A DNA stretch of 64,000 bases from contig CANQJT010000004.1 of assembly GCA_947624325.1 (NCBI GenBank), positions 62,001 to 126,000 on the forward strand, read 5' to 3'. This document shows, piece after piece, positions 36,042 through 43,765 of this stretch. Each line of letters opens with the position of its first letter. The stretch's first letter is position 1. Made by a program: the position numbers and the translations under genes. Below the pieces are notes generated by a model. The model worked only from the letters and a program-made list of their open reading frames with translations. It made no database searches and was not told where the DNA came from. This stretch comes from Candidatus Gastranaerophilales bacterium (GTDB lineage Bacteria; Cyanobacteriota; Vampirovibrionia; Gastranaerophilales; Gastranaerophilaceae).

Positions 36042-37049
36042 ATGAATATCAATTTTAATAGTTCATTATTTAATAAATGCCCCAAACTCAAATTCGGAAG
36101 TAGAGTTGTTAATGAAAAAACAGTCTCGGAGTTCAAAGATATTTATGAATCTATAAAACAAGATATGTTTGAATTAAGTAAAAAGGGAGAAGAAGAATAT
36201 AAAAATAATCTTGTTTCCGATTCATCCGAAAATAATATTGAATTACCGCTTACAAGAGAAAAACTTGTCAGTACAGCCGTTAAAAATATTTCAGATACTA
36301 AAGATGAATATGCCTTTGCAAGAAATATGCTTGCTATCCTTCCAAAAAACGAAAAAGAAAAACTTTCAAGAACTCTATTATTTTTTGAACGGGAAAGGCA
36401 AAAACAAATTCCTGCTGCAGCATATGAAAAAACAGAAATTATTTATAAATTATCCAAACATAACAACGGAATTGATACTTCAGATATTGAAACAAAAAAA
36501 CAAATTGCAGAATTAATTAAATACTACGAAAGTGAATTTAATGAAGACAATATTATTGATGAACTCGTAAAATATTGTTCCGATGATAATGGGAAAGTTG
36601 ATATTAATTTAGCTTATAATGTTATGGATGTTTTATGTAATCAGTCTTTTAAAACTTCGGTTGAAAAAACCTCAACCATTGTAAAAACTTTTTGTGACAA
36701 AGATCCGGAGCATACAAAAGATATTATTCAAACAATAAAAGCACTTGATAAATCTAACTTCATAATGGGCGATGATGGAACATATTTCAAAGAGTTTCTT
36801 AACTTATGTTTTGATAAAGACGGTAAATTTAATAATCAAAGAAAAAATATATTATTTACACTGATGAATTTAACGGATGAATGGACAGGTAAATTAACGG
36901 ATATAAATATAAACTTTTATGACAGATGCAATAATTATTCGGCATTATTTATAAAACAATATTTTGAAGATTATGATTCGGGCAGACAGGATGGCTCCAG
37001 TAAATCAATAAATGAATTTATAAGTGAAAAAACGAAAGGATTAAGTTAA
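36042..37049 (+). CDS. Uncharacterised lineage-type protein with N-terminal KFG motif
   Basis: A 335-residue acidic, helical protein. The first 20 residues are Asn/Ser-rich and contain P-K-L-K-F-G-S, similar to the leaders at 7588 and 9727. The rest looks like an alpha-solenoid with regular helices of 15-20 residues; there is no signal peptide or transmembrane helix. AAGGAAG precedes the ATG. A hairpin terminator follows within ten bases. No family recognised. Confidence 0.72.
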   Translation: MNINFNSSLFNKCPKLKFGSRVVNEKTVSEFKDIYESIKQDMFELSKKGEEEYKNNLVSDSSENNIELPLTREKLVSTAVKNISDTKDEYAFARNMLAILPKNEKEKLSRTLLFFERERQKQIPAAAYEKTEIIYKLSKHNNGIDTSDIETKKQIAELIKYYESEFNEDNIIDELVKYCSDDNGKVDINLAYNVMDVLCNQSFKTSVEKTSTIVKTFCDKDPEHTKDIIQTIKALDKSNFIMGDDGTYFKEFLNLCFDKDGKFNNQRKNILFTLMNLTDEWTGKLTDININFYDRCNNYSALFIKQYFEDYDSGRQDGSSKSINEFISEKTKGLS

Positions 37050-37058
37050 AAAAAAGAA

Positions 37059-37090
37059 CCCTTAAAATAAGGGGGGTTTGTTATTTTTTG
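37059..37090 (+). terminator. Probable terminator after the 36042 gene
   Basis: CCCTTA and TAAGGG form a six-base stem around AAA, followed by a G/T-rich then T-rich run. Stem is short, so strength is uncertain. Confidence 0.5.
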
Positions 37091-37163
37091 GAATATTTTC
37101 AAACCCAAAACCTTTGGAGCATCAAACTAATTTAATATAATTTAACATTCCCTAAAAACACCA

Positions 37164-37226
37164 ATGATAGTAATTATCGCCCGGGGGGGGGGAATTGGCA
37201 ATAATTATGTTACAATTGAATTATGA
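37164..37226 (+). CDS. 20-codon leader ORF spanning a G10 tract
   Basis: ATG at 37164 opens a 20-residue frame that runs through ten G and ends with TGA overlapping the next ATG as ATGA. That exact overlap holds only at ten G; with nine it would end beyond the next start, with eleven before it. No clear ribosome site is seen, so translation of the leader is unproven. Confidence 0.4.
   Translation: MIVIIARGGGIGNNYVTIEL
37183..37192 (+). repeat. Poly-G tract (G10) upstream of the kinase-like gene
   Basis: Ten G preceded by three C, 30 bases before the start of the kinase-like gene and inside a short leader frame. Confidence 0.85.
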
Positions 37227-38239
37227 AGTTATTGGATAAAATTTTTTCAGTTGAATATTGCAAAACAAACTATTTTACTTCCAAAATTATTAATTTATTT
37301 GGGATAAAGCTGAAATTCAAAAAAATTAATAAATTTGATATTGAGCAAATAATTATTAATTCTTCAATTTTAAAAGCCGTTAATTTTTTGTTTTGTTTAT
37401 CTAATTCTGCGGAGGACGATTTATTTTCAATCAGTAATGAGGCGATTTGTATCATAGTCCATAAAAATTGTATACAAGCAGATATAAAATTCATAATAGA
37501 TTTTATTATAAATGCCTTTTGGGGAAATTTGTTTATTATAAATAAACTTAATAAGGATTCTTTTTTATATAAAGAACATATTGAAAGAGTAAAAAACAAT
37601 GAATATATATGGAAATATTCGGACCGAAAATACCTTATAGCTTATACTTATTTAAAAAAAGATAGTGAAACTAACGAATTTACAATAATTAAATCCTCTA
37701 TCCCCGAAAGTCAATATACCGAAAATAACACAAAAGTACAATATTTAAAAGATACAATACAGCATAAATTTATAGAAGGAATAACCTTAAAAGAATATCT
37801 TAATAAACAAAGTTTAAAAAAACGATTTGAAATCGCAGATAAAGTGCTTAATTGGCTTTTTACCGAATTTAAATCAGAAAATAACCCTCTAAAAGTATCG
37901 GGAAAAGTTTTTGATTGTCATTTATATAATATAATTTTAGGTGTAGATTCAAAATTACACTTTATAGATTTTGATGTTATTTATCTTGAAGATTTGGAAA
38001 GAAGTTTTTGTATTTATAAAATGTTTTTCGACTATAACGAAAAAGTGTATTATGAAATGCTTAAACGATATAAATGCAAAGATAAACATAAATTATATTC
38101 AAAAATGTTTGAATTGCCTGTTTTTGATGATAATAATCTGTCAGAATGTCATAAAGAACTTGTAAAAAAATATTTTATTAATAGTGAAATTCCTCAATCT
38201 TATACTTTAAATTATGAAAAAAAGGAAATAATATTATAA
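37223..38239 (+). CDS. Kinase-like (LPS core/APH-fold) protein
   Basis: A 338-residue protein. Its C-terminal half has D-C-H-L-Y-N-I-I near residue 231 and F-I-D-F-D near 248. This fits the catalytic loop (H-x-x-N) and metal-binding D-x-D of the aminoglycoside-phosphotransferase/WaaP-type kinase fold. K-A-type strands upstream (I-A-Y-T-Y-L, then H-K-F-I-E-G-I-T-L) fit the N-lobe and hinge. The closest known roles are phosphorylation of LPS core sugars. The start has no independent ribosome site but overlaps the stop of a G10-bearing leader frame. A perfect terminator follows. Confidence 0.65.
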   Translation: MKLLDKIFSVEYCKTNYFTSKIINLFGIKLKFKKINKFDIEQIIINSSILKAVNFLFCLSNSAEDDLFSISNEAICIIVHKNCIQADIKFIIDFIINAFWGNLFIINKLNKDSFLYKEHIERVKNNEYIWKYSDRKYLIAYTYLKKDSETNEFTIIKSSIPESQYTENNTKVQYLKDTIQHKFIEGITLKEYLNKQSLKKRFEIADKVLNWLFTEFKSENNPLKVSGKVFDCHLYNIILGVDSKLHFIDFDVIYLEDLERSFCIYKMFFDYNEKVYYEMLKRYKCKDKHKLYSKMFELPVFDDNNLSECHKELVKKYFINSEIPQSYTLNYEKKEIIL

Positions 38240-38268
38240 AAAGAGCCCTTAATATTAAGGGCTCTTTT
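38239..38268. terminator. Bidirectional terminator
   Basis: Perfect 15-base-pair palindrome, GAGCCCTTAATATTAAGGGC core with A-run before and T-run after. It lies between convergent genes (kinase-like and acyl-CoA synthetase) and can serve both strands. Confidence 0.9.
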
Positions 38269-38291
38269 ATATATTTAGCCGTTATTACAGA

Positions 38292-40451
38292 TTAAAGACT
38301 GCAAGAACCGCAAGCACAACAATCTTTTAAAGCTTCCTGAGCTTCTTTAATTCTTACTTTAATACGGCCGTCAACAGCAATGCCTTCGCCTGTTTTTTCG
38401 GATATTAATAACGGGTTAATATCAAGTTCATCAATATATTTGAAGTCATTAACCAATTGTGACAGTCTTAATAAAGTTTCTTGAATTTGATTGATGTTTG
38501 CAGGTGTTGTGCCTCTTGCACCTTGCAGAAGTTTGTATGCTTTAACGGATGTAATCATATCCATAGCATCTTCATCAGTTAAAGGAGCAATTCTGAAAGT
38601 TACATCTTTCATAACTTCAACGAATACACCACCTAAGCCGAACATCATCATCGGGCCGTATTGAGGATCTGTTGCAATACCGCAAACCATTTCTCTTGAG
38701 CCTTTTACCATTTCTTGAATGATTACACCTTCTAAACCTTCAAGTAATCCTTTTTCTTCAAGTCTTTTAAGAAGTGCATTGTATTCGTTTCTTAATTGTT
38801 CTTCACTTCTGATATTAACAACAACACCGCCTACGTCGGTTTTGTGAGAAGTTGTTTTTGATGTCATTTTCATAACAACCGGGTAGCCGATTGAATTTCC
38901 GAGATTTACAACTTCATCAATATTTGTAGCTAAGCCGTATTTGCAAGCTCTTATGCCGTATGCTTGAAGTACATCAATACTTTCTAATGTAGTTAATTGG
39001 TCACGGCCTTCATCAATAGATTTTTTAATAATTTCGCATACTTTGTTTTTATCAACATCGTAGCAAGGGATTTGACCCATCGGTTTTTCCATCCATTGTC
39101 TTTGCTGGTCGAGTCTTGCTAAAGCTTCAGCTGCTTCTTCAGCATACATATAGAACGGCATATTAACTTCCATATTTGAAATTTTTGTGAAGAAATCGTT
39201 TGTTGTCATAAATACACCCAATATAGGTTTAGATGGGTTCTTTGCTTTTATTTCCATCAATGCGTGAGCAACATCGATATCTTTTAAACCTAAGAACGGT
39301 AAGTAAATTACCATAATCATATCAACATTTTCATCAGCAATAACAGTTTCAAGTGTTTGCATATAGTGTTCGATAGGTGCTGACGCAATCATATCAATAG
39401 GGTTTTTAACGGAGGCAGCAGACGGAAGGAAGCTTCTTAATTTAGCTTTTGTTTCATCCGTAATAGGAGCCATTTTCATGCCTGCTTCGCAGATAGCATC
39501 GGTTGCCATAATGCCCGGGCCGCCAGAGTTTGTAATAATAGCAACTCTGTTGCCTTTTGGTATCGGGCAGTTAGAAAATGCTTTTGCGTTAGCAAATAAG
39601 TTTTTTAAAGAAAATTCTCTTATTACACCTGATTGTTTTAATAATGCTGCTGCAGCTTTATCAGCGCCTGCAAGTGAACCCGTGTGAGATGATGCAGCTG
39701 ATGCACCTGCTGCGCTTCTGCCTGATTTTAATGCTAATATCGGTTTTTTCTTTGTAATTCTTGATGCTAATTTTCTGAAGTTAGCAGGGTTTTGGATTGA
39801 TTCCATATATAAAAGAATTTGTTTTACATCTTCATCATTTTCCCAGTACTCAAGCATTGTTTCAGCATTGATATCAGCCTGATTTCCGATAGATACAAAC
39901 TGAGCAAAACCAAGGTTTAAGTCTTTTAATATATTTAAGATACCGCCGCCCAAAGCGCCTGATTGAGATACAAATCCGATATCGCCTCTGATTGGAAGAG
40001 ATTCAGCGAATGTACCATCCATCATTACATCAGGATGAGTATTTAAAACACCTAAACAGTTAGGGCCAACACACCTCATGCCGTATTCTTTAACTTTAGC
40101 CAAGAGCTGTTTTTCCATTTCCGCACCTTCTGCGCCTGTTTCTTTAAAGCCTGCGGTAATTATGCATAAGCCTTTAATACCTTTTTGGTGGCATTGGTCG
40201 ATTGTATCCAATACAAATTTAGCATTAACTACTATAATTGCTAAATCAACATCCCCGGGGACTTCACCTATAGTAGTATAAGCTTGAAAACCTTCTATAA
40301 TACCACCTTTAGGATTAACAGGATATATTTTCCCGTTGAATTTATAATCTCTAAGTCTTTGCATAATTTCAGAACCTATTGTTTTCGGCTTTGTTGAAGC
40401 TCCGATAACTGCAATAGACTTTGGTTTCATAATTTTGTCTAATGTGTTCAT
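38292..40451 (-). CDS. ADP-forming acyl-CoA (acetyl-CoA) synthetase, alpha-beta fusion
   Basis: Converts acyl-CoA, ADP and phosphate to the acid, ATP and CoA, giving ATP in anaerobic fermentation. The order is a CoA-binding domain (V-I-G-A-S near residue 17), a succinyl-CoA-ligase-like domain with S-H-T-G-S-L-A-G (phospho-His region), and an ATP-grasp domain from about residue 500. Its 719 residues match fused Acd enzymes. The C-terminal end D-C-C-A-C-G-S-C-S-L has four Cys and is unusual. AAAGGAC precedes the ATG. The real acyl group is unknown. Confidence 0.9.
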   Translation of the reverse strand: MNTLDKIMKPKSIAVIGASTKPKTIGSEIMQRLRDYKFNGKIYPVNPKGGIIEGFQAYTTIGEVPGDVDLAIIVVNAKFVLDTIDQCHQKGIKGLCIITAGFKETGAEGAEMEKQLLAKVKEYGMRCVGPNCLGVLNTHPDVMMDGTFAESLPIRGDIGFVSQSGALGGGILNILKDLNLGFAQFVSIGNQADINAETMLEYWENDEDVKQILLYMESIQNPANFRKLASRITKKKPILALKSGRSAAGASAASSHTGSLAGADKAAAALLKQSGVIREFSLKNLFANAKAFSNCPIPKGNRVAIITNSGGPGIMATDAICEAGMKMAPITDETKAKLRSFLPSAASVKNPIDMIASAPIEHYMQTLETVIADENVDMIMVIYLPFLGLKDIDVAHALMEIKAKNPSKPILGVFMTTNDFFTKISNMEVNMPFYMYAEEAAEALARLDQQRQWMEKPMGQIPCYDVDKNKVCEIIKKSIDEGRDQLTTLESIDVLQAYGIRACKYGLATNIDEVVNLGNSIGYPVVMKMTSKTTSHKTDVGGVVVNIRSEEQLRNEYNALLKRLEEKGLLEGLEGVIIQEMVKGSREMVCGIATDPQYGPMMMFGLGGVFVEVMKDVTFRIAPLTDEDAMDMITSVKAYKLLQGARGTTPANINQIQETLLRLSQLVNDFKYIDELDINPLLISEKTGEGIAVDGRIKVRIKEAQEALKDCCACGSCSL

Positions 40452-40471
40452 ATATTTTGTCCTTTCCTTTA

Positions 40472-41092
40472 TTAGTAACCGTTTTCAATCCATTCTCTGA
40501 CCCTGAACTTTGCACCGAGGCTTTTTGCAATTTCTTCGCATTTGTTTAAGTTCAGATGTCTGCCTTTATAGCCTTCCACAACCGTTGCAGTAACATTAAT
40601 ATCAGCATCGGCGCAGGCTTTTATAAATTTTTTTACTTCTTCATAAGCATTTTCAAAATTTGGCTTAGAAAGTTCATTATATTCTTTTTCATCTTCACCG
40701 TTTAAGCTTACGGAAAACTCATCAATCAAACCTTTTAACTCGGAAACTACATTTCTTTTATAAACATAATTAGCATGCCCGTTTGTGTTTACCCGTAATT
40801 TTTTATCGTGGTATTTTTCTTTTATGTACTTTGCAACTTGTTTTAAAACATCAAGTTTTAACATAGGTTCACCGTATCCGCAAAATATGATTTCATCCGA
40901 GAGCTTGTCTTTCAATGCTTCCAGCTGTTTAATCACATCATCGGCATTAACATTTTCAGTATTTAAGAATAAATTAGCACCTACAACATCATCTTTAATT
41001 GAACGAATACAAAATATGCAGTCATTAGTACAACTGTTTGTCAAATTAATGTATACTTTACCGTCAAGTGTATATACTAAATTGTAATCTGT
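40472..41092 (-). CDS. Radical SAM protein, TatD-linked type
   Basis: The C-T-N-D-C-I-F-C cluster motif (CxxxCxxC) near residue 24 and the G-Y-G-E-P motif (family GGxEP/GxGEP) near 82 mark a radical SAM enzyme. The size (about 206 residues) and the start L-V-Y-T-L-D-G-K-V-Y-I-N-L-T-N resemble the TatD-associated radical SAM family; its reaction is unknown. I choose ATG at 41092 with AGG upstream rather than an in-frame GTG at 41125. It follows the next gene upstream divergently (PadR at 41199). Confidence 0.82.
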   Translation of the reverse strand, partial: TDYNLVYTLDGKVYINLTNSCTNDCIFCIRSIKDDVVGANLFLNTENVNADDVIKQLEALKDKLSDEIIFCGYGEPMLKLDVLKQVAKYIKEKYHDKKLRVNTNGHANYVYKRNVVSELKGLIDEFSVSLNGEDEKEYNELSKPNFENAYEEVKKFIKACADADINVTATVVEGYKGRHLNLNKCEEIAKSLGAKFRVREWIENGY

Positions 41093-41198
41093 CATGATAA
41101 ATTGCCTACAGTTAAATTTTGTCACAAATATATACCGATAACAAGTATTTTTTTCTTAACATTTAGCCCTAAAATAAGAATTATGCTATAAGTTAACT

Positions 41199-41708
41199 AT
41201 GATAGAAATTTTAATTTTATATATTATTCATAAAAGAGAAAAAACAATATATTCCATCAGAAAAGATATTATTGAGATATTCGGCACATTTACAAAACCG
41301 AGTATCGGAACAATATACCCTGCACTTAAAAGATTATTAAAAGAAAAAGCGGTGGAACTTAACGAAATAACATCATCAGGCGGAAAAAAATCCTCCTACT
41401 ATTCAATAACTAAGCATGGTTATGACTATTTTAAGGAATTATTTTTTGAATCCGGGAGTGATAATCCATCGTTATTTTATACCCAGCTTCAAGCAAGATT
41501 TGGTACAATGGGGCTTTTAAAACCTGAGGACAGAAAAAATTTTATTACGGATTTCACTAAAAAAATGGATATTTACCAATTTGAAATCGAAAATAAACTA
41601 AATGATGAATTTATTGAACTTGATTACTACCAATCCCAGCTTTTAAACAGGACATTAAAAGAAATTAAGAATTTAAAAGAGTACCTGAAAGGATTAAAGA
41701 CTGACTAA
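41199..41708 (+). CDS. PadR family transcriptional regulator
   Basis: Winged-helix repressor of about 169 residues. The first half carries the PadR pattern I-L-Y-I-I-H-K-R-E-K ... G-T-I-Y-P-A-L-K-R-L-L-K-E-K, then S-Y-Y-S-I-T-K-H-G. The C-terminal half is a helical dimerisation region. There is no ribosome site; a TATAAG lies eight bases before the ATG, so the mRNA may be nearly leaderless. PadR genes often control neighbouring membrane proteins; the small membrane genes downstream are candidates. Confidence 0.85.
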   Translation: MIEILILYIIHKREKTIYSIRKDIIEIFGTFTKPSIGTIYPALKRLLKEKAVELNEITSSGGKKSSYYSITKHGYDYFKELFFESGSDNPSLFYTQLQARFGTMGLLKPEDRKNFITDFTKKMDIYQFEIENKLNDEFIELDYYQSQLLNRTLKEIKNLKEYLKGLKTD

Positions 41709-41805
41709 TCTGCTGTTTGCTTACTACCCTTCAACTTGCTTTATACCGGTAAGCCGGAATACATAAAATATTAACAACAAAATCAAAACATGTTATTATA
41801 AAAAT

Positions 41806-42030
41806 ATGGATAGAGAATTAATTATTAAGAATTTAATAAAATTACGAGAACATTATTATAATACTTTTATATTAATAATGACAGGTGTTTTAGGCTTATT
41901 TTTCGTAAATATAAATAATATTAAATTAATAATTTTATTAATAATTGGCTTATTTTTTGCTTTTATTTTTATTTCTAAATTTATTGAAACAGATAAAAAA
42001 ATAGATAGTATTTTAGGTAAGGATAATTAG
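41806..42030 (+). CDS. Small two-helix membrane protein (74 aa)
   Basis: A basic N-terminus (M-D-R-E-L-I-I-K-N-L-I-K) is followed by two hydrophobic helices (about 20-35 and 42-58) and a charged tail. The ribosome site is poor. It lies 97 bases after the PadR gene and one base before a second tiny membrane gene. No family recognised; size and topology fit accessory membrane proteins or holin-like proteins. Confidence 0.6.
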   Translation: MDRELIIKNLIKLREHYYNTFILIMTGVLGLFFVNINNIKLIILLIIGLFFAFIFISKFIETDKKIDSILGKDN

Positions 42031-42031
42031 G

Positions 42032-42148
42032 ATGGATTTTCAAACAACGGTTTGTACAATTGGGGCTGTAATTTTAGCAATAATGGTAACATACATGCTA
42101 AAAAATGCAGGAAATATTGAGAAAAAAATACCTAAGGAAAACAAATAA
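42032..42148 (+). CDS. Tiny single-helix membrane protein (38 aa)
   Basis: Starts one base after the stop of the 74-residue gene, with AGG directly before the ATG. It encodes one hydrophobic helix (residues 5-23) followed by a Lys-rich tail ending N-I-E-K-K-I-P-K-E-N-K. Tight coupling and clean topology suggest a genuine small gene acting with its neighbour. The 117 bases after it hold nothing I recognise. Confidence 0.5.
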   Translation: MDFQTTVCTIGAVILAIMVTYMLKNAGNIEKKIPKENK

Positions 42149-42265
42149 ATTGTATATAGAGAAGAACCAAGTTGGATTATGGGAAACCGAACATTTTGGA
42201 CAAAATTTGAATTTTGGTAAAAGTAGTCAAACCAAACTGATTGTTGTAAGTTATTTTTATATTAA

Positions 42266-43534
42266 TTAATATTTTATATACAATCTATATGAGTCATTAG
42301 AACCTTTTGTATATGTTTCATCTCTTAAATCAAACTTCAAATAACCTCCTGTTAATAAAACACTGCCGTCATTTAGTAATGTCATTCTCATCCCATCTCT
42401 ATGCCAAATCATAGGTTTTGTAAAAACTGATGTATTTGTTTTTGGATTATATATTTCAAGATTTAAATAAGGTCCTTTAAAAATTCCCGAATTAAATAAT
42501 ACACTACCATCTTGTAATACTATTGATTCTACATTTCCTCCATTATATAATGAGCCAATTTTATTTAATTTTTTTGTGTTTAAATCAAATTCATAAACAG
42601 GCGATGGATGTGAACCTTCACGTGTTTTTCTTGAAGTATCCGGAAATACGACATTTGCAAAGAAATAAATTTTATCATTACAAAAAATTAAATTACGAGA
42701 ATCAATTGGTAAAGTATCTAACTCCGATAAAGTTTCAAATGAATTTGTATCTTCATTGTATTTAACTATAAACCAATTGTTTTGATATTTCTCTGCACCT
42801 TGACGAAAATGCAGTTTTGTATATAAAATATTATTTTTACTTGTCCATACAAGATCTAATTTATCAGTACCATTAACTACTTTTTTGTAGCTATCATTTG
42901 AATAATCATATATATAATATTCATATACACGTTTCCTTTTATCTTCAGAAATAGGAATATATTTTCTATATTGCAATAAGATTAACTTCGGTGAAAGTAT
43001 ATGAATTCTTAATTTATCAGCATCAGCTTCTTTTGTTTCTTTAAGCGGATATGGAAAATTCGGTTGAAATTCTTTAAATGAATTAGTTCTATAATCAAAT
43101 AATTCTAACAAGCAATGTTTTTTATTGTCTTCAATTGCATGCGAACTTGCATATACAATGTTCGGGTCAGCAAATAAAACATTACCATCTTCCATAACTT
43201 CAAATCTTTTTGTATGTTTTGTTATTATATAATTTCTTTTAGGTAATTTGGTATATGTATTATTATCAGGATTAAATAATTCGGGATTCAAATCATAAAT
43301 TAATACCTTCCCATTAGGTAAAAGAACTGTTTGATGTGTCTGATGCAAAAAATTCATTTTATTTGTACTATAAATGTTACCATTTATTTTTATATTTTTA
43401 GAATTGACGTTAATTTGTCCTTTTTGTAAATTTGAGTTTTTTGCTAATGAACTACTGCATATTCCACTTATAAACAATAAACTAACTGCAAATAGCCATA
43501 TAAATATTTTTTTATTCTTTTTATCATTACCCAT
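42266..43534 (-). CDS. Secreted Kelch/galactose-oxidase-like beta-propeller protein
   Basis: About 422 residues. A signal peptide (M-G-N-D-K-K-N-K-K then a hydrophobic core, cleavage near S-S-S-L-A) is clear if the ATG at 43534 is used; AGGTG lies eight bases upstream. An earlier ATG at 43564 overlaps the probable -10 box and is unlikely. The body has repeated blades with motifs such as L-L-P-N-G-K-V-L-I-Y, V-M-E-D-G-N-V-L-F-A, L-Q-D-G-S-V-L-F-N-S-G and L-N-D-G-S-V-L-L-T-G-G. These match Kelch and galactose-oxidase propellers. Likely extracellular or periplasmic; ligand unknown. A poly-G tract sits in its promoter. Confidence 0.8.
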   Translation of the reverse strand: MGNDKKNKKIFIWLFAVSLLFISGICSSSLAKNSNLQKGQINVNSKNIKINGNIYSTNKMNFLHQTHQTVLLPNGKVLIYDLNPELFNPDNNTYTKLPKRNYIITKHTKRFEVMEDGNVLFADPNIVYASSHAIEDNKKHCLLELFDYRTNSFKEFQPNFPYPLKETKEADADKLRIHILSPKLILLQYRKYIPISEDKRKRVYEYYIYDYSNDSYKKVVNGTDKLDLVWTSKNNILYTKLHFRQGAEKYQNNWFIVKYNEDTNSFETLSELDTLPIDSRNLIFCNDKIYFFANVVFPDTSRKTREGSHPSPVYEFDLNTKKLNKIGSLYNGGNVESIVLQDGSVLFNSGIFKGPYLNLEIYNPKTNTSVFTKPMIWHRDGMRMTLLNDGSVLLTGGYLKFDLRDETYTKGSNDSYRLYIKY

Positions 43535-43562
43535 AAAAACACCTGAATTTGTAAACAAAGTC

Positions 43563-43593
43563 ATTATACCACTTTTACCCCCCCCCGTTGCAA
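43563..43593 (-). promoter_or_regulatory. Promoter with G9 tract in the -35/-10 spacer
   Basis: On the coding strand TTGCAA (43593-43588) and a perfect TATAAT (43568-43563) are separated by 19 bases that include nine G. The start codon with its AGGTG site lies 29 bases after the -10. One G gained or lost changes the spacer to 20 or 18; optimum for sigma-70 is 17. Confidence 0.65.
43578..43586 (-). repeat. Poly-C/G tract (9) in a promoter spacer
   Basis: Nine C on the plus strand inside the spacer of the beta-propeller gene promoter. Confidence 0.85.
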
Positions 43594-43765
43594 TCCTAAG
43601 ATTTATATATTAGAAATTTATTTGAAAATCAGAAGTATTCAAAACAATATTTAGAAAAACTAATTACTATCCAAAAATATTTAAGTGAAATAAATAAATG
43701 ATTTTAATTAAATCTAAATTTCATGTTTTTATATACTTATCAAATTCACCGGATATTTTTAAAAA

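Noticed and set aside
37071-37076. G6 run as another phase-variation tract
   Set aside because: It is short and is partly the 3' arm of a terminator hairpin; the similar six-base run at 49896 is in pgpH and also too short.
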